Counted from the first letter of the stretch, positions 25,801 through 38,379 are shown. The stretch: DNA of 64,000 nucleotides from Macrostomum hystrix (GCA_950097015.1 CATNEN010000027.1:392001-456000); one strand, 5' to 3'. The notes: a model not told the origin generated them from the letters alone. Program-made: numbers and translations.

Positions 25801-28800
25801 TTGGGCGCACCTCCAGGCGTGGCGCTGCAGGGGGGATTTGGAATACCAGGTGCTTTTTGGAAGTCTTTGTTCTTCGTACTTGTACTTTGTACTTTTGCTT
25901 TGTAATTGTACTTTTTACTTGTACTTTGTGCTTGTACTTTGTATTTGTTTTTTGTACTTGTACTTTGTAATTTTATTTTGTAATATGTACTTTTACTTTG
26001 TACTTTTACTCTATACTTGTACTTGTACTTGTACTTTGTACTTGTACTTTGTACTTGTACTTTGTACTTGTACTTGTACTTGTACTTAGTACCTGTACTT
26101 TGTACTTGTACTTGTACTTGTACTTTGTACCTGTACTTTGTACTAGTACTTGTACTTTGTAACTTAAATCGCAGTGAATAAATTTAAATTTGTCGATATT
26201 TTGAATATTATCAATTTTTTTCATGTCAGAAAGTTATTTTTATTATTATTTTAAAATGCCGATGAAAAATCGATAAAGAGAGTGTGTGTGAGAGCTCAAT
26301 TGAATAAAATCAAAATTAATAACGTATTAATTCTAATAGAAAATAGGTCACAGAATATCTGAACTGAAGTAAGACAAACTGGAGCGGTAGTTGCACAGAT
26401 TTTGTGATTTTGTGTCGAATCCGGCAGTTAAGCGCGCAGCCAAAAGCGGAATATGCAGCCAACCGAACAACATTATTACAATTTGCGTATTTTTGCGGTT
26501 GGATAAACTGGAAAACAGAGTCTGTGCAAATGTTTGTCCCTTGGTGTTGGGCGGGTCATAGCAATAAATTAATTAGTCTGTGTGCTAGCACCTCCGACTT
26601 GTCACCAGCAAGCATTCATTTAAAGTCTTTTCAAGTGACGGACCCAGAACTTGGACAAGTTGTAAGGAAAACTAAAAAAACAGCTTTTGTTGGTTAGTTA
26701 GGTTAGGGTGGGCGTTAACTGAAGCTGTGAAATAAGTCCGCGCTGATAAAACATTTATGGAATGTGAATGAATTGCACAAACTAAAGAACATAGAAACAG
26801 CTGGAATCTTACCAACTTGGAACAGCTGGAATCTTCCCAACTTAGGAACAGGTGGAATCTTCCCAACTTAGGAACAGCTGGAATCTTACCAACTTAGGAA
26901 CAGGTGGAATCTTCTTAAGTTACGAAAATATAGAATCTTCCCAACTTAGGAACAGCTGGAATTTTCCCAACATAGGAAAAGCTGAAATCTTCCCACTTAG
27001 GAACAGGTGGAATCTTACCAACTTAGGAACAGGTGGAATCTTCCCAAATTAGGAACAGCTGGAATTTTGCCAACTTAGGAACAGCTGGAATTTTCCCAAC
27101 TTAGGAACAAGGTGGAATCTTCCCAACTTAGGAACTTAAGTTAGAAGTTCTTAAGATTCCAATCTTAAGTTGGAATCTTCCCAACTTAGGAACAGGTGGA
27201 ATCTTCCCAAATTAGGAAAAGCTGGAATCTTCCCAACTTAGGAAGAGGTGGAATCTTCTTAAAGAAGATTCTACGAAAATATGCAATCTTCCCAAATTAC
27301 GAAAATTTGGACTCTTCTTATCTTGAAGAAAATTGGAATGTTCCCAAAGTAGAACTTCATAATAAGAAATCTTCCCAACTCATAAGCTAGTATCCTCCCA
27401 ATTTGATGAGTTTCAATTTCTCCGCCAGCAAGCAACTCACGATCCGTGATGCCCAGCAAGTAAATCTCGCAAGCAGTTTGGCCAAAATCGTTGACCGCCT
27501 CTACGGCCAGGGTTCCGGTGTGACCAAGCTGGGTGACCCTGAAGTCCACCTGGACCCATAGACTGCCAGCCGAGTGGCTCTCCCGGCTGATCTTGAAGAC
27601 GCCGTTCAGCTCGAAATCATGAAATCGTTTCCGGCTGCCGTCCAAGTAGAAATTTAGCGTAGGTCGTTGGTTCGATTCGAATGTGCAGGCTAGGCTACCG
27701 GAAGCACTGGGAAAAGTCCCGTTCAGGTGTAGCGGGATCTGTGATTGGCTGGGCAGCTTCCGCAGCAGAGCCGGTGGCAGCTCTAGGCGGGGAGGAAGGC
27801 GTGAAAATTTGGAAATTTACTGATTCTTCCTACTTCATATTTTTTCCGACAAAGTGGTTTACTTTTCAATTTATCATCATTGACTCTTCCTTTTCTATAG
27901 TCGCTACAAACCCAGTCCCCAAGCTGAGTCCCCGGCTCACTCTTAACAGTCAGCAGTGTCGATGCCTGCGCCGAATCAAACGGCACCCCGCCGCCACCGC
28001 CGATTCCGTCGGCACCTCCGCGCGGCAACCGCTCCAGCAGGCACTGATAAACTCCAGCATCGGCTCGCTCAGCATCGGTGATTCTGAGCACAGACCAGCC
28101 GTTTCGTACCTGGGTATTGTGCAACTGCCCAGTCTGTCTGCCATTGTGCAGCCAACGAACTCTGTCGATTGGCCAGCCGGTAACTCGACAGCGGATGCTG
28201 ACGTTGCCACCGTAGTCGACGCTGAGGGCGGTTTGCGGTATGCTGGCTGACAGCGGACCTGCGATAAAGTCGGGGTTCGGCGTGCTTTGAGTGACAGTTC
28301 GACTCTCGAACTCGAGGCCGCATTAATTTAGGTCTAGGACGTCGTTGGACGTCTAGAAAATGGATGAGGAACATTAGAACTTAAAGCATAAGGACTTGTT
28401 ACTTAGGTAGTACTCACTGTACAGATCCAGCTGGATCTCCTGCACCAGCTGGTTGTCGAAGCTGCACGCATAAAGGCCGGCGTCTTCTGGTCCGTCGGGC
28501 CGAAGCCTCAGGCTGCCATCGCTGCTTTCATTGCCAGCGAGGAGCAGCGAATATTTGGCTGTAGATGAAGACGTTGACAACGTCGCGCCGTCCTTTGACC
28601 AGTTGTAGCGACTACGAACGCCGGCCGGTGCGTTTGGCGCGTAGCATGGCAACAAAATATCCTCACTGAAGTCTCCTGCGGTCGCAAATTTTCGCGCCAC
28701 CCTCAGCCGCGGATTCGGCTCGGTCAAGCGTCGCCATGAAGCAGCCGGCTCCTCAACTTTAAATGGCATTGCCTGCGTTGTCTTGACAACAGGTTCGATG

Positions 28801-31800
28801 GCATCCGGCCGGAACAGGTGCAGCCGGGCGAAGTATTTATAGCGCGCATCGTCAGAGGTGAGGTTCAGAACATGCAACCGATTGATTCCGGGTCCGAAGA
28901 TGGCGTATTTTAGGTTTTCTGCGGCTGCAACACGAAATATATGCACTTTTTGAATAGACAAGCTGCGCGTCTGCTTTAGGCTAGTGCATCGTTTTAGTCA
29001 TTTCGGACTATTAACGTCCTCAAATACTTCGAAGCTTCCTCAAAGGCACTACCTAACGCTCTCATAGACTTTAAAACGTCGTGGCTGTAATAACAAATAA
29101 TAAAAGTCCTCACAGGTTATTAAATCAAAAGTAATAAAACTCACCATGTAATCAAGAAACTTCAAACTGCTACAAAACTGCTCACACTACCAAACGTCCT
29201 CCAACACTACCAAACGTACTCACACACTACCAAACGTACTCACACACTACCAAACGTCCTCCAACACTACCAAACGTTCTCACACACTACCAACGTCCTC
29301 TCACACTAGCAAACGTCCTCCGACACTACCAAACGTCCTCTGACAGTATAAGAACGTCCTCCGACACTACCAAACGTCCTCTGACACTATCAAACGTCCT
29401 TCGACACTATCAAACGTCCTCCCACACTACCAAATGTCCTCCCACACTACCAAACGTCCTCCGACACTATCAAACGTCCTCCGACACTACCAAATGTCCT
29501 CTGACACTATCAAACGTCCTTCGACACTATCAAACGTCCTCCGACACTACCAAACGTCCTGCGACACTACCAAACGTCCTCTGACACTATCAAACGTCCT
29601 TCGACACTATCAAACGTCCTCCCACACTACCAAATGTCCTCCCACACTACCAAACGTCCTCCGACACTATCAAACGTCCTCCGACACTACCAAATGTCCT
29701 CTGACACTATCAAACGTCCTTCGACACTATCAAACGTCCTCCGACACTACCAAACGTCCTGCGACACTACCAAACGTCCTCTGACACTATCAAACGTCCT
29801 CCAACACTACCAAACGTTCTCACACACAACCAAATGTCCTCCGACATTTTGTCCTGTCTCACCAAACGTCCTCCAAGGCTACCAAATGTCTTCCCACACT
29901 AGCAAACGTCCTCCGACACTATCAAAGATCCTCCCAAGCTAGCTACCAAACGTCTTCACAGACTACTACGATAACGTTCTTCTAATAAAAGTGCTAACAT
30001 CTTCCCAGGCTACCAAACACTTGTCTCGCCAGCAGTCCCAGCAATTTCAAGTGACATCAGCTTACAAATCTGCTGCGGGCTTTCATGCGACGCCAAATTC
30101 ATTCGATAATAGGAGACTTGTAGCGCATCGGGCGAATTTGACAAGATTCGCAGGTTGCAGACCGCTGTGCCACCACGCGGTCCAGATTCGCAGTCGATGC
30201 TGCCATCAATGGCGGTCAGATTCACTGGCAGAGTAGTGTGTGCGAAAGATGTAGATGTCGAGAAGGGGAAGGGACGAAGGATGGGTCCTTGGTGAAAATG
30301 TAATGTTGAAAAGTCAAGACGAAATAAAGTTTATCAGCAAAGTCGCCTGTGCTCACCAAATCGTGGCATAAACCTTCTGGACTGAATCACGAGGCCGGTG
30401 CCATCAGCTGACTCTGACTGGCAGTACAGTCGGCACTGTTGATTCCGATCATCAGACAACGTTGAAATTTTTTCCGGCTCAGCAGTCACAGTCAGCCGAC
30501 CGTCCCCAGCGTCGAATATACGGACAAATGGCGACCTGTTGGGCAGAGCCGACAGCTTCGGCAGGTCGCTCTCGTGGCCGTCGGCGGGACTGCAGCCCTC
30601 GTAGCGCCAGCGCAGGCGTTGGGTCGAAAACGACATCGGGGCGCAAAGCCGGACCTCATTCGAAGGCATTGCCAGAACCTGATCTGGCAACGGCTCCAAC
30701 GCGAAGTTGCGATCTGACGGTGCTCGAACTTCTATCGCCATGGCAACCACTGCGTTATGCGAATTATGCAAATGGCGACATAAACAGATTAACAGTCAGG
30801 CTTTTATTGGTTTATTTTGTTGACGATCTGTCTCACAGTCCTCTGTCTCACCTGTCTCACAGTCATCTGTCTCACAGTCATCTGTCTCACAGTCATCTGT
30901 CTCACAGTCATCTGTCTCACAGTCATCTGTCTCACAGTCATCTGTCTCACAGTCATCTGTCTCACAGTCATCTGTCTCACAGTCATCTGTCTCACAGTCA
31001 TCTGTCTCACAGTCATCTGTCTCACAGTCATCTGTCTCACAGTCATCTGTCTCACAGTCATCTGTCTCACAGTCATCTGTCTCACAGTCATCTGTCTCAC
31101 AGTCATCTGTCTCACAGTCATCTGTCTCACAGTCATCTGTCTCACAGTCATCTGTCTCACAGTCATCTGTCTCACAGTCATCTGTCTCACAGTCATCTGT
31201 CTCACAGTCATCTGTCTCACAGTCATCTGTCTCACAGTCATCTGTCTCACAGTCATCTGTCTCACAGTCATCTGTCTCACAGTCATCTGTCTCACAGTCA
31301 TCTGTCTCACAGTCATCTGTCTCACAGTCATCTGTCTCACAGTCATCTGTCTCACAGTCATCTGTCTCACAGTCATCTGTCTCACAGTCATCTGTCTCAC
31401 AGTCATCTGTCTCACAGTCATCTGTCACACCTGTCTCACAGTCAAGTTTCATAGTTAATAAAATTGGATTATACCACATCGGTTTTTGAAGTGTAATAAA
31501 AGAGCAACGTGAAATTAGATTGATCAGACCAGCCAGTTGCTTAGTCATACACTGGCCTGGTAGTTGATAGTTTGGAGTTACGATCTAACAGATTTCAAAT
31601 CGACAATGCGCATATTGCATATAGCTAGTGTACAGAGCGTGCACTTACACTAATAATCAGCATTCACAACCCTGGGGGAGGACAGGCCAATCTAAATATA
31701 GAAATGACGTCAGTCCCATTCAGCCCGCCATACGAAAGCGGGTATGCGTCACTTAGTCATGCACTGAACTATATTTGACAAGAGAGAAGAGAGGAGGAAC

Positions 31801-34800
31801 CCACAGCCATATGCCTCCCAGCGCTCAACTGAATCCCGACCCACCCCAATCTGCGGTTTCAGGCCCTCTTAAATCGTCAGTTTCCAATACCCCACCGCCC
31901 GATTCGCAACCTATTTTATACTGCTCTTCCACGAAATGGCCCATCGCTGGAGGCGGTCAGACAACAAAGACTTTGCAAGCCGCAACTGCATATAGCTGTA
32001 CTGTAAATAAAAAAATCCACACACAATAAGGATAAGTTAGGACCAATCTACCTGGGCATTGGTCAGCCAAGCTAAAATCTGGAATTTTGAATTGTGATTC
32101 CGATGCGTCACTTCATTTTCTTTTCTATTTCACAATAAAGATGCTGTGAACAGTCAGTAGTTGTTCCTGTGTTTATCTGAATACAGTGTGGAAGCCATTG
32201 CTTCTGTATACTATCAGCGCCGACTTGCTAGTTGTGCTGATGCTGAATGCCATTAAAGCTCGTTGGAATGGAAGACTGTCTAAGGGCCTAGATTCGAAAA
32301 TACCAGGGCTAAAAATGATCATTATGAGCTATTAACATCTTACAATGACAGACAGTGAGACATGTCACACACACAGACAGTGAGACATGCCACACACACA
32401 GACAGTGAGACATGCCACACACACAGACAGTGAGACATGTGAAACACACAGACAGTGAGACATGTCACACACACAGACAGTGAGACATGTCACACACACA
32501 GACAGTGAGACATGTCACACACACAGACAGTGAGACATGTCACACACACAGACAGTGAGACATGTCACACACACAGACAGTGAGACATGTCACACACACA
32601 GACAGTGAGACATGCCACACACACAGACAGTGAGACATGTGAAACACACAGACAGTGAGACATGTCACACACACAGACAGTGAGACATGTCACACACACA
32701 GATAGTGAGACATGTCACACACACAGACAGTGAGACATGTCACACACACAGACAGTGAGACATGTCACACACACACAGACAGTGAGACATGTCACACACA
32801 CACAGACAGTGTGATATGTCACACACACAGACAGTGAGACATGTCACACACACAGACAGTGAGACATGTCACACACACAGATCGTGAGGCATGTCACACA
32901 CACAGACAGTGAGACATGTCACACACACAGACAGTGAGACATGTCACACACACAGACAGTGAGGCATGTCACACACACAGACAGTGAGACATGTCACACA
33001 CACAGACAGTGAGACATGTCACACACACACAGACAGTGAGACATGTCACACACACAGACAGTGAGACATGTGAAACACACACAGACAGTGAGACATGTGA
33101 AACACACAGACAGTGAGACATGTTAAACACACAGACAGTGAGACATGTCACACACACAGACAGTGAGACATGTCACACACACAGACAGTGAGACATGTCA
33201 CACACACACAGACAGTGAGACATGTCACACACACAGACAGTGTGATATGTCACACACACAGACAGTGAGACATGTCACACACACAGACAGTGAGACATGT
33301 CACACACACAGATCGTGAGGCATGTCACACACACAGACAGTGAGACATGTCACACTCACAGACAGTGAGGCATGTCACACACACAGACAGTGAGACATGT
33401 CACACTCACAGACAGTGAGACATGTGAAACACACACAGACAGTGAGACATGTGAAACACACAGACAGTGAGACATGTTAAACACACAGACAGTGAGACAT
33501 GTCACACACACAGACAGTGAGACATGTCACACACACAGATCGTGAGACATGTCACACACACAGATCGTGAGACATGTCACACACACAGATCGTGAGACAT
33601 GTCACACACACACAGACAGTGAGACATGTCACACACACAGACAGTGAGACATGTCACACACACAGACAGTGAGACTTGTCACACACACAGACAGTGAGAC
33701 ATGTCACACTCACAGACAGTGAGGCATGTCACACACACAGACAGTGAGACATGTCACACACACAGACAGTGAGACATGTCACACACACAGACAGTGAGAC
33801 ATGTCACACACACAGACAGTGAGACATGTCACACACACAGATCGTGAGACATGTCACACACACAGACAGTGAGACATGTCACACTCACAGACAGTGAGGC
33901 ATGTCACACACACAGACAGTGAGACATGTCACACACACAGACAGTGAGACATGTCACACACACAGACAGTGAGACATGTCACACACACAGACAGTGAGAC
34001 ATGTCACACACACAGACAGTGAGACATGTCACACACACAGATCGTGAGACATGTCACACACACAGACAGTGAGACATGTCACACACACAGATAGTGAGAC
34101 ATGTCACACACACAGACAGTGAGACATGTCACACACACAGACAGTGAGACATGTCACACACACAGACAGTGAGACATGTCACACACACAGATCGTGAGGC
34201 ATGTCACACACACAGACAGTGAGGCATGTCACACACACAGACAGTGAGGCATGTCACACACACAGACAGTGAGACATGTCACACACACAGACAGTGAGAC
34301 ATGTCACACACACAGACAGTGAGACATGTCACACTCACAGACAGTGAGACATGTCACACACACAGACAGTGAGACATGTCACACACACAGACAGTGAGAC
34401 ATGTCACACACACAGAGACAGTGAGACATGTCACACACACAGACAGTGAGACATGTCACACACACAGATCGTGAGACATGTCACACACACAGACAGTGAG
34501 ACATGTCACACACACAGATAGTGAGACATGTCACACACACAGATCGTGAGACATGTCACACACACAGACAGTGAGACATGTCACACACACAGATAGTGAG
34601 ACATGTCACACACACAGATCGTGAGACAGACATTGGTGGCTTTGTTTCATGCCAGCACATAAAATGATGATAACTACAAGGTATAATTAGGACATTGTTT
34701 TATCATGGTATCAATACATGCGCATTCATTATTTCAATCCATATGGCAGAACGGGGCTGCTCGCTGACTAAGCCCTCAAAAATAGGGGCCATTGTTTTGT

Positions 34801-36310
34801 ATCTCGCTAAATAAAACGGTGAGGAAAAACTACTCGAGTTGAGTTGGACTGTGTCCTCGTTTAAGGGCCCGCGCAATGATTTGGCTTAGTTACGCTTGCA
34901 TTCATACAAGTTAGGCTGTACTAATATATTATTTAGCCCCTACTAATGTCTAGCTATATCGCTATATATAATTAGTGAAGGATTCTACTTACTCAGGAAG
35001 GAATGAGAGAGCGAAGTGTTATGGAAGGAGAGGTAGACAGGTAGAGTGAGAAGTAGAGTGATGGAATGAATGAGAGGTAAACAGGTAGATTGAGAAGTAG
35101 AGTGATGGAATGAATGAGAGGTAAACAGGTAGAGTGAGAAGTAGAGTGATGGAATGAATGAGAGGAGACAGGTAGAGTGAGAAGTAGAGTGATGGAATGA
35201 ATGAGAGGTAAACAGGTAGAGTGAGAAGTAGAGTGATGGAATGAATGAGAGGTAAACAGGTACAGTGAGAAGTAGAGTTATGGAATGAATGAGAGGTAAA
35301 CAGGTAGAGTGAGAAGTAGAGTGATGGAATGAATGAGAGGTAAACAGGTAGAGTGAGAAGTAGAGTTATGGAATGAATGAGAGGTAAACAGGTAGAGTGA
35401 GAAGTAGAGTTATTGAATGAATGAGAGGTAAACAGGTAGAGTGAGAAGTAGAGTGATGGAATGAATGAGAGGAGACAGGTAGAGTGAGAAGTAGAGTAAT
35501 GGAATGAATGAGAGGTAAACAGGTAGAGTGAGAAGTAGAGTGATGGAATGAATGAGAGGTAAACAGGTAGAGTGAGAAGTAGAGTGATGGAATGAATGAG
35601 AGGTAAACAGGTAGATTGAGAAGTAGAGTGATGGAATGAATGAGAGGTAAACAGGTAGAGTGAGAAGTAGAGTGATGGAATGAATGAGAGGAGACAGGTA
35701 GAGTGAGAAGTAGAGTGATGGAATGAATGAGAGGTAAACAGGTAGAGTGAGAAGTAGAGTGATGGAATGAATGAGAGGTAAACAGGTAGAGTGAGAAGTA
35801 GAGTTATGGAATGAATGAGAGGTAAACAGGTAGAGTGAGAAGTAGAGTGATGGAATGAATGAGAGGTAAACAGGTAGAGTGAGAAGTAGAGTGATGGAAT
35901 GAATGAGAGGTAAACAGGTAGAGTGAGAAGTAGAGTTATTGAATGAATGAGAGGTAAACAGGTAGAGTGAGAAGTAGAGTTATTGAATGAATGAGAGGTA
36001 AACAGGTAGAGTGAGAAGTAGAGTGATGGAATGAATGAGAGGTAAACAGGTAGAGTGAGAAGTAGAGTGATGGAATGAATGAGAGCAGACAGGTAGAGTG
36101 AGAAGTAGAGTGATGGAATGAATGAGAGCAGACAGGTAGAGTGAGAAGTAGAGTGATGGAAATGAATGAGAGGAGACAGGTAGAGTGAAAAGTAGACGAT
36201 GGGATGAGAAAGAAAGTGTCAGGCAGTTTGAGAAGCATTATTAGGTGAGCAGTCTCACCTGATATAGCACCAAAGTGTAGCAGTACAAGTGCAATCGCGA
36301 GCTGCATCAT
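16065..36310 (-). CDS. Dscam: Dscam: Ig/FN3 cell adhesion receptor, 19 exons
   Basis: Homophilic neuronal and axon-guidance receptor at the cell surface. Exons, 5' to 3': 36310-36259, 30749-30357, 30224-30021, 28924-28418, 28258-27941, 27782-27441, 25824-25568, 24651-24322, 24092-23858, 23771-23628, 23487-23138, 22988-22034, 21913-21758, 21642-21133, 20431-20308, 20197-20010, 19931-18156, 17867-17504, 16212-16065. Every junction is GT-AG, the phases agree throughout, and the sum is 7353 nt (2450 residues). The order read is signal peptide, Ig1-9, FN3 1-4, Ig10, FN3 5-6, one TM helix (about residues 1990-2015) and a long proline-rich tail. That order with Ig10 between FN3 4 and 5 is diagnostic of the DSCAM family; Sidekick and Robo differ. 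The tail is longer than in vertebrate DSCAM. No duplicated alternative exons are seen. The least certain junctions are the exon 3 donor and the exon 18 acceptor. Confidence 0.9.
16316..16445. repeat. 18-bp minisatellite in the last Dscam intron
   Basis: About seven units of cctcactccctacagcca, lying in the intron between Dscam exons 18 and 19. Confidence 0.85.
16834..16866. repeat. (AGC)11 microsatellite
   Basis: Perfect AGC run inside the last Dscam intron; not coding here. Confidence 0.9.
18156..19931 (-). CDS. Dscam: Dscam exon 17: FN3 5-6, transmembrane helix, tail
   Basis: The largest exon (1776 nt). It encodes two FN3 domains (LEVIWLTHG; YSVVAENAAG), a Ser/Ala/Gly-rich juxtamembrane stretch, and a hydrophobic helix (VALVAALVMLLVLGLMALTA, about 19029-18952) followed by Cys-Arg-Arg as a stop-transfer signal. 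The cytoplasmic part has a run of seven prolines (GLPPPPPPPTKPP, a likely SH3 or EVH1 ligand) and acidic Tyr motifs (YEYEDD, SYEEEEIDEEN). It ends at the donor ACAG|GTAGGG in phase 1. Confidence 0.88.
20524..21095. repeat. 31-bp minisatellite filling a Dscam intron
   Basis: Units of acagtacaccacacgaccaa plus acacaccatag (31 bp) fill almost the whole intron between exon 14 (donor at 21132) and exon 15 (acceptor at 20432). The minus-strand open frames with VVYCLWFVWSCG-like repeats are by-products of the array. Confidence 0.95.
22034..25824 (-). CDS. Dscam: Dscam exons 7-12: Ig6-Ig9 and FN3 1-2
   Basis: Exons 7 and 8 split Ig6 in phase 0, joining NQLL to VIRAEPADSGLYTC. Exons 8-9 form Ig7 (QGTFTCRI). 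Exons 10-11 form Ig8 (LTVDCAL, SSFLCAT). Exons 11-12 form Ig9 (GQVDCSV, GRFTCQAS). Exon 12 (955 nt) then runs through two FN3 domains (WVMLQWEPP; LRVDWQPPEA; both with LRPGGRY/LQAGTVY-type F strands). Antisense frames over exon 12 are shadows caused by its high GC. Confidence 0.88.
24684..25466. repeat. 19-bp minisatellite filling a Dscam intron
   Basis: Units of attgactaccaggtgaatg (19 bp) occupy the intron that splits Ig6. The array comes within about 30 bases of the acceptor at 24652, leaving only the polypyrimidine tract unique. Confidence 0.95.
25870..26160. repeat. ACTTGT/CTTTGT-type microsatellite
   Basis: Irregular 6- and 12-bp repeats of tacttg and tactttg in the Dscam intron before exon 7, becoming more regular toward 26160. 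Confidence 0.9.
26790..27340. repeat. 26-bp minisatellite in the same Dscam intron
   Basis: Degenerate units of ggaacaggtggaatcttccc plus aactta (26 bp). An irregular stretch near 27130-27180 contains an inverted piece (cttaagttagaagttcttaag). Confidence 0.9.
27441..30749 (-). CDS. Dscam: Dscam exons 2-6: Ig domains 1-5
   Basis: Exon 2 carries Ig1 (cysteines in VRLCAP and CRLYCQ, Trp in LRWRYEG). Exon 3 and the start of exon 4 make Ig2; the rest of exon 4 is Ig3, with GPEDAGLYACSF as its F strand. Exon 5 is Ig4 (VSIRC, VRWLHNG, ADAGVYQC). Exon 6 is Ig5 (SLACTF, GQTACEIY). All five exons begin and end in phase 1 (lengths 393, 204, 507, 318, 342), so each could be skipped or exchanged without breaking the frame. 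Confidence 0.85.
29180..29960. repeat. 20-bp minisatellite with 200-bp higher-order repeat
   Basis: Units of cactaccaaacgtcctccga (20 bp) in the Dscam intron between exons 3 and 4. A block of ten units starting at about 29434 recurs almost identically at about 29634, exactly 200 bp on. Confidence 0.95.
30823..31440. repeat. 15-bp minisatellite, highly homogeneous
   Basis: About forty units of tctcacagtcatctg in near-perfect register in Dscam intron 1. The homogeneity suggests recent expansion or ongoing homogenisation. Three frames across both strands stay open (LSHSH, CLTVI and CETDD repeats), so open frames here carry no coding information. Confidence 0.97.
32342..34626. repeat. 25-bp minisatellite (about 2.3 kb)
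   Basis: Units of acagtgagacatgtcacaca plus cacag (25 bp), with variants gatcgtgag, tgaaac and extra CA dinucleotides. Each unit carries the palindrome gacatgtc. Blocks of variants recur (for example about 32590-32650 repeats the pattern at about 32390-32450). It lies in Dscam intron 1. Confidence 0.96.
35030..36190. repeat. 44-bp minisatellite beside Dscam exon 1
   Basis: Units of aatgaatgagaggtaaacag plus gtagagtgagaagtagagtg and atgg (44 bp). The array begins about 70 bases inside intron 1, just after the exon 1 donor. Confidence 0.95.
36259..36310 (-). CDS. Dscam: Dscam exon 1: signal peptide
   Basis: Starts ATGATG at 36310 and reads MMQLAIALVLLHFGAIS, a typical hydrophobic signal peptide, then a consensus donor (AG|GTGAGA). 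It ends in phase 1, which matches the exon 2 acceptor at 30750. Either ATG could initiate. The 5.5-kb first intron is mostly minisatellite. Confidence 0.8.
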
Positions 36311-37394
36311 CCTAATGCAATTGTAAGCAGTCGAGTAGGTTTGTGTCGCACAGCGGGCCCAATTGACCGGTAGTCAGTCATTCAATAGGCAGCGAGTGTT
36401 TCAGTATCGATGGACATGGCTTACGTCTCTGGATGGGTTTCATACTATGGGAAGTTTTTTAATCGACTAGAATCTCCTCGTTTTATGTTTGATACCCTTC
36501 GCTGCCAGTCGTTCACTATTTAGATAAGGCACAACACACCCTCCTGTTAAATAGGCTGCAAGTGTCCTATTGGCTAACTGAACGGCCATCCTCACAGATT
36601 TTAATTTGCGTACATCTGCGAATGTGCGGTGTGGGTGCAGCGGGGAAGGTTTTGGGAGGGCTTGTGTCTGGGGGCAGGGAAGGAGCCAAGCAGACAAAGA
36701 GCACAAAATTTTATAGCTTTAGACAAGTCTTAGGGAAATACTGTGGAGGCCTGGAAGGGCAAATCGGGAACAAAGATCGTTGGGACTCGCAGACTTAGGG
36801 ATTGGGATATTTGGGGTGCCGCTCAGTTGAAGTTGGAATTTTATGAGCAAACACCAAATAATTGTAAACCAAAATGTAGAAAACGCGTCTCACACTACTC
36901 ATAAGCCTCAGCTAGCATTCGGAAATAAATTAATCAAAGACGCCGTGTAGGTTCGTGAATTTGCCTTCAAGGACCACTAGGAGTCGAAGGACGGGAAACA
37001 ACATTTCTTAGAATAAGTTTTGGAGGCAGGTTTTCACCGGTACTCTATAGATTTAGGAAAATTTCAACCTTTTCCCATTTAAACTGTGATAGTTTTCTAA
37101 ACGGATTTTAAAGACACTATTAGGACGTCACTGATTAGTTTGGGGTCTGCGTCAACAAATGATCTAGAGTCATGCAAGTGGCGCATTTGATTGAGATTGA
37201 ATAGATCCCTTTCGGCGTTTACCATATTGATTTGATCTTCAAAAATTACGTATACAGGTACAAATTCACACTGCACGTTTGTAAATCCCCAAATGCAATT
37301 ACACTTGTCCTCTCAATTAGCTAATACGCCCCCTCCTGTTGGCCCCAAACATAATCACCTCTTGACTGGCAACCTGGGCAGACAAAACCACTCG
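36311..37394. other. Upstream region of Dscam; no other gene seen
   Basis: Contains the putative 5' untranslated region and promoter of the minus-strand Dscam gene. No TATA box is obvious within 100 bases of the start. Short frames show no domains. Confidence 0.35.
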
Positions 37395-37798
37395 GCCCCC
37401 AGCAGCAGAGAACTAATGTCCCCCCAGCAGCAGAGAACCAATGTCCCCCCAGCAGCAGAGAACCAATGTCCCCCCAGCAGCAGAGAACCAATGTCCCCCC
37501 AGCAGCAGAGAACTAATGTCCCCCCAGCAGCAGAGAACTAATGTCCCCCCAGCAGCAGAGAACTAATGTCCCCCCAGCAGCAGAGAACTAATGTCCCCCC
37601 AGTAGCAGAGAACTAATGTCCCCCCAGCAGCAGAGAACTAATGTCCCCCCAGCAGCAGAGAACTAATGTCCCCCCAGCAGCAGAGAACTAATGTCCCCCC
37701 AGTAGCAGAGAACTAATGTCCCCCCAGCAGCAGAGAACTAATGTCCCCCCAGCAGCAGAGAACCAATGTCCCCCCAGCAGCAGAGAACTAATGTCCCC
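37395..37798. repeat. 25-bp minisatellite
   Basis: About sixteen units of cagcagagaactaatgtccc plus cccag (25 bp), nearly identical (cagca/cagta and acta/acca variants). Confidence 0.95.
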
Positions 37799-38379
37799 CA
37801 CAAGCAGGAAATTTTTTGTTTGTTTGGAATAAAAATGTTTATAGCTCGTATAATATTTGAAAAATGCTGACAGCAACGTATGCTCAAACAGTCTTCATTT
37901 ATTTTTTAATCCTATTGAATATTGCTTGCATGAATGCTTAAAAAGACGTGAAAATTGAAAATGAACAACGCTACTTTGCTCAGAGTGTTTTCTTATATTT
38001 GTGAATCTAAAAACGCTAGCAGATATGCTCGAAATTCTTTCCTCAGTTTTGTAACGAACGTTTGTACGGACAGATTTAGATTAGACATTTAGTATATATA
38101 ATATTAACTTCTTGTCTCCCTACCTGCCCCATTGTCAGTCGACCTTTCGAACCCCCACGCGTGCGCGTATCTAGTTTGTAATTGTGATCCCCGCGACCCA
38201 GTTCCTGTATTCCCATGTTTTATTTCTCTGTTTAGTAGTAATTGGTGATGGAGCTAATGATATATTGATAAGGTTCCCCAATTAAGTTTATGTTTCCCGA
38301 ACATAGAATCCTTTTCCCCGGATTCCTATGATTCAAAATCCCCCATCCCCGGATTATTAATAGGGTAACTTGACTTGCT
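37799..38379. other. No gene seen
   Basis: Unique DNA upstream of the transposase remnant. It may be internal transposon sequence too decayed to read. Confidence 0.3.

Noticed and set aside
30804-31548. Three long open frames (205-250 codons) on both strands with LSHSH, CETDD and VRQMT repeats
   Set aside because: They are frames of one 15-bp repeat. A period divisible by three without stops keeps several frames open at once, and no unique domain or signal flanks them.
32342-34626. p53-family binding-site array (agacatgtca in each 25-bp unit)
   Set aside because: Each unit has one mismatch to a half-site and the half-sites are spaced 15 bases apart by the repeat. It follows from the unit sequence and nothing else supports it.
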